Shown here: piece by piece, positions 63,159-64,000 of the stretch | Numbering within the stretch: the first letter of the stretch is position 1 | Layout of the letters: every line of letters begins with the position of its first letter | The notes under the pieces: generated by a model | The model's database searches: none | Told to the model about the DNA's origin: nothing | Seen by the model: only the letters and a program-made list of their open reading frames with translations | Source: Bradyrhizobiaceae bacterium PARB1 | GTDB lineage: Bacteria; Pseudomonadota; Alphaproteobacteria; Rhizobiales; Xanthobacteraceae | NCBI GenBank assembly: GCA_002256345.1 | Contig: NKIY01000008.1 | Coordinates: 62,001-126,000 of the forward strand | DNA length: 64,000 nt | Direction: 5' to 3' | Position numbers and translations under genes: made by a program

Positions 63159-64000
63159 CTAGGATTCGCCCGCTTCACGATGATCGCGTCTGGTTTCCGG
63201 CATCACCAGCAAGATGAGCAGGAATCCGAGCGCGGCGACGCATGAGAGGCCGATAAAGGCGACCGGCGCGCCGAACTTGTCCGCCACATAACCTGCAGTG
63301 ACGGTGCTGAGTGAGGCGCCGATACCGGTCGCGGTACCAACGATGCCCTGCGCGAGATTGAAACGACCGCGACCAAACGTAATATCGGACACGATGAGCG
63401 GAATCATCACAGCAAAGACCGCTGCGGTGATTCCGTCGAAGATCTGCACGGCAACGAGTGCGAACGGATCGGTCACCATCGAGAACAGGAGGCCGCGGAT
63501 CGCAAGCGCGGTGAAGGCGGCCAGCAACAGCGGCCGGCGTCCCCATTGCTGCGCCTTGCGGCCGATCGTCGGCGAGGTCGCAGCGACAAAAGCTTGCGGC
63601 ACCACGATGCAGAACGCGATCAGCGCCGGCGCCCAATCGGCCGAGCGCGTGGTGACGACGCCTGCCATCAGCGGCAACATGGCCGCATTGGCGAGCTGGA
63701 GCAACAGAACAGCGCAGGCGAAGATCAACAGCGGCTTCTGACGAACGAGATCGCGGAAGCGGAACGGCAGGTTACTTTCGGCTCGATCAGTTGCCTGACC
63801 ATGGGCACGCGCCGGATCGATCTCCTGAGGGCGAATGCGCGACAGCGCATAGAGCACCGGGATCGCCAGAAGGAACGTAACGATGAACACCGAGCGGCTC
63901 GACAGTAGATAGCCGCAGGTTCCCATGACCGCAGCCGCCACGCCATTGCCAAGCGAGGCGAAGCGCGCATTTCGACCGAGACGTTCGCCGATACGCATCG
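63159..64000 (-). CDS. MFS transporter (partial, N terminus outside window)
   Basis: The last about 280 residues of a 12-helix MFS protein are present, with the stop at 63159; the frame remains open to the window edge. Visible: RFRDLVRQKPLLIFACAVLLLQLANAAMLPLMAG, AAVFAVMIPLIVSDITFGRGRFNLAQGIVGTATGIGASLSTVTAGYVADKFG, and a final VAALGFLLILLVMPETR. The central linker carries the hydrophilic RPQEIDPARAHGQATD. Substrate cannot be inferred. Downstream of it lies the dispersed repeat. Confidence 0.88.
   Translation of the reverse strand, partial: MRIGERLGRNARFASLGNGVAAAVMGTCGYLLSSRSVFIVTFLLAIPVLYALSRIRPQEIDPARAHGQATDRAESNLPFRFRDLVRQKPLLIFACAVLLLQLANAAMLPLMAGVVTTRSADWAPALIAFCIVVPQAFVAATSPTIGRKAQQWGRRPLLLAAFTALAIRGLLFSMVTDPFALVAVQIFDGITAAVFAVMIPLIVSDITFGRGRFNLAQGIVGTATGIGASLSTVTAGYVADKFGAPVAFIGLSCVAALGFLLILLVMPETRRDHREAGES

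Overview
The window is a dense, high-GC chromosomal segment of an alphaproteobacterium. Gene content (dnaN-recF-gyrB, a FixI-type copper ATPase behind a FixK/FNR-like box, a cyoABCD-SURF1-RegSR cluster, a Bug-type tricarboxylate transporter binding protein, small bradyrhizobial-type secreted proteins) and short dispersed intergenic repeats point to the Nitrobacteraceae (Bradyrhizobium / Rhodopseudomonas / Afipia / Tardiphaga group). That is a judgement from family recognition, not from a search. I see no tRNA, rRNA, CRISPR array, insertion sequence or prophage.

1-6.9 kb: the 3' end of an autotransporter gene, then dnaN, recF, a FUSC-type membrane protein and gyrB, closed by a strong hairpin terminator. 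dnaA is not in the window. 6.9-15.4 kb: two catabolic modules. The first is a TTT-type binding protein plus an FAD monooxygenase, divergent from a LysR regulator. The second is a GntR/FCD regulator divergent from an ABC importer (ATPase, permease, NMT1-like binding protein) and a TrzA/AtzB-like deaminase. 15.4-22.3 kb: a leftward respiratory cluster, cyoABCD-SURF1-regS-regR, in which quinol oxidase and redox two-component genes appear co-transcribed.

22.5-36.9 kb: an MHS-family transporter, an SDR with divergent TetR, the copper ATPase, NTF2-like and DUF2867-like small proteins, a second FUSC protein, MmgE/PrpD, a secreted DUF1080 protein, pirin, purC, and a SulP transporter fused to STAS and cyclic-nucleotide-binding domains. 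36.9-41.3 kb: a classic MFP-RND efflux pair. 41.5-43.2 kb: a secreted protein with three cysteine-rich repeats and two small proteins. 43.4-49.3 kb: succinate-semialdehyde dehydrogenase, a small unknown, a class C beta-lactamase-like esterase, hppD with divergent Lrp regulator around a striking concentric dyad, and a metallo-beta-lactamase-fold lactonase.

49.6-57.9 kb is the most unusual part. Two related caspase-fold proteins, both carrying Tyr/Ser instead of the catalytic His/Cys, bracket an OmpA-like protein and an RND transporter gene that is itself flanked by two cysteine-pair adaptors. 58.2-64 kb: a large protein with a class II terpene-cyclase-like D-C-D-T-T-A motif, a secreted nuclease-like protein lacking key catalytic residues, an LssY_C protein, a class V aminotransferase, a repeat element and a truncated MFS transporter. 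Regulatory DNA is well preserved: several long perfect dyads sit in divergent promoters and are listed separately.
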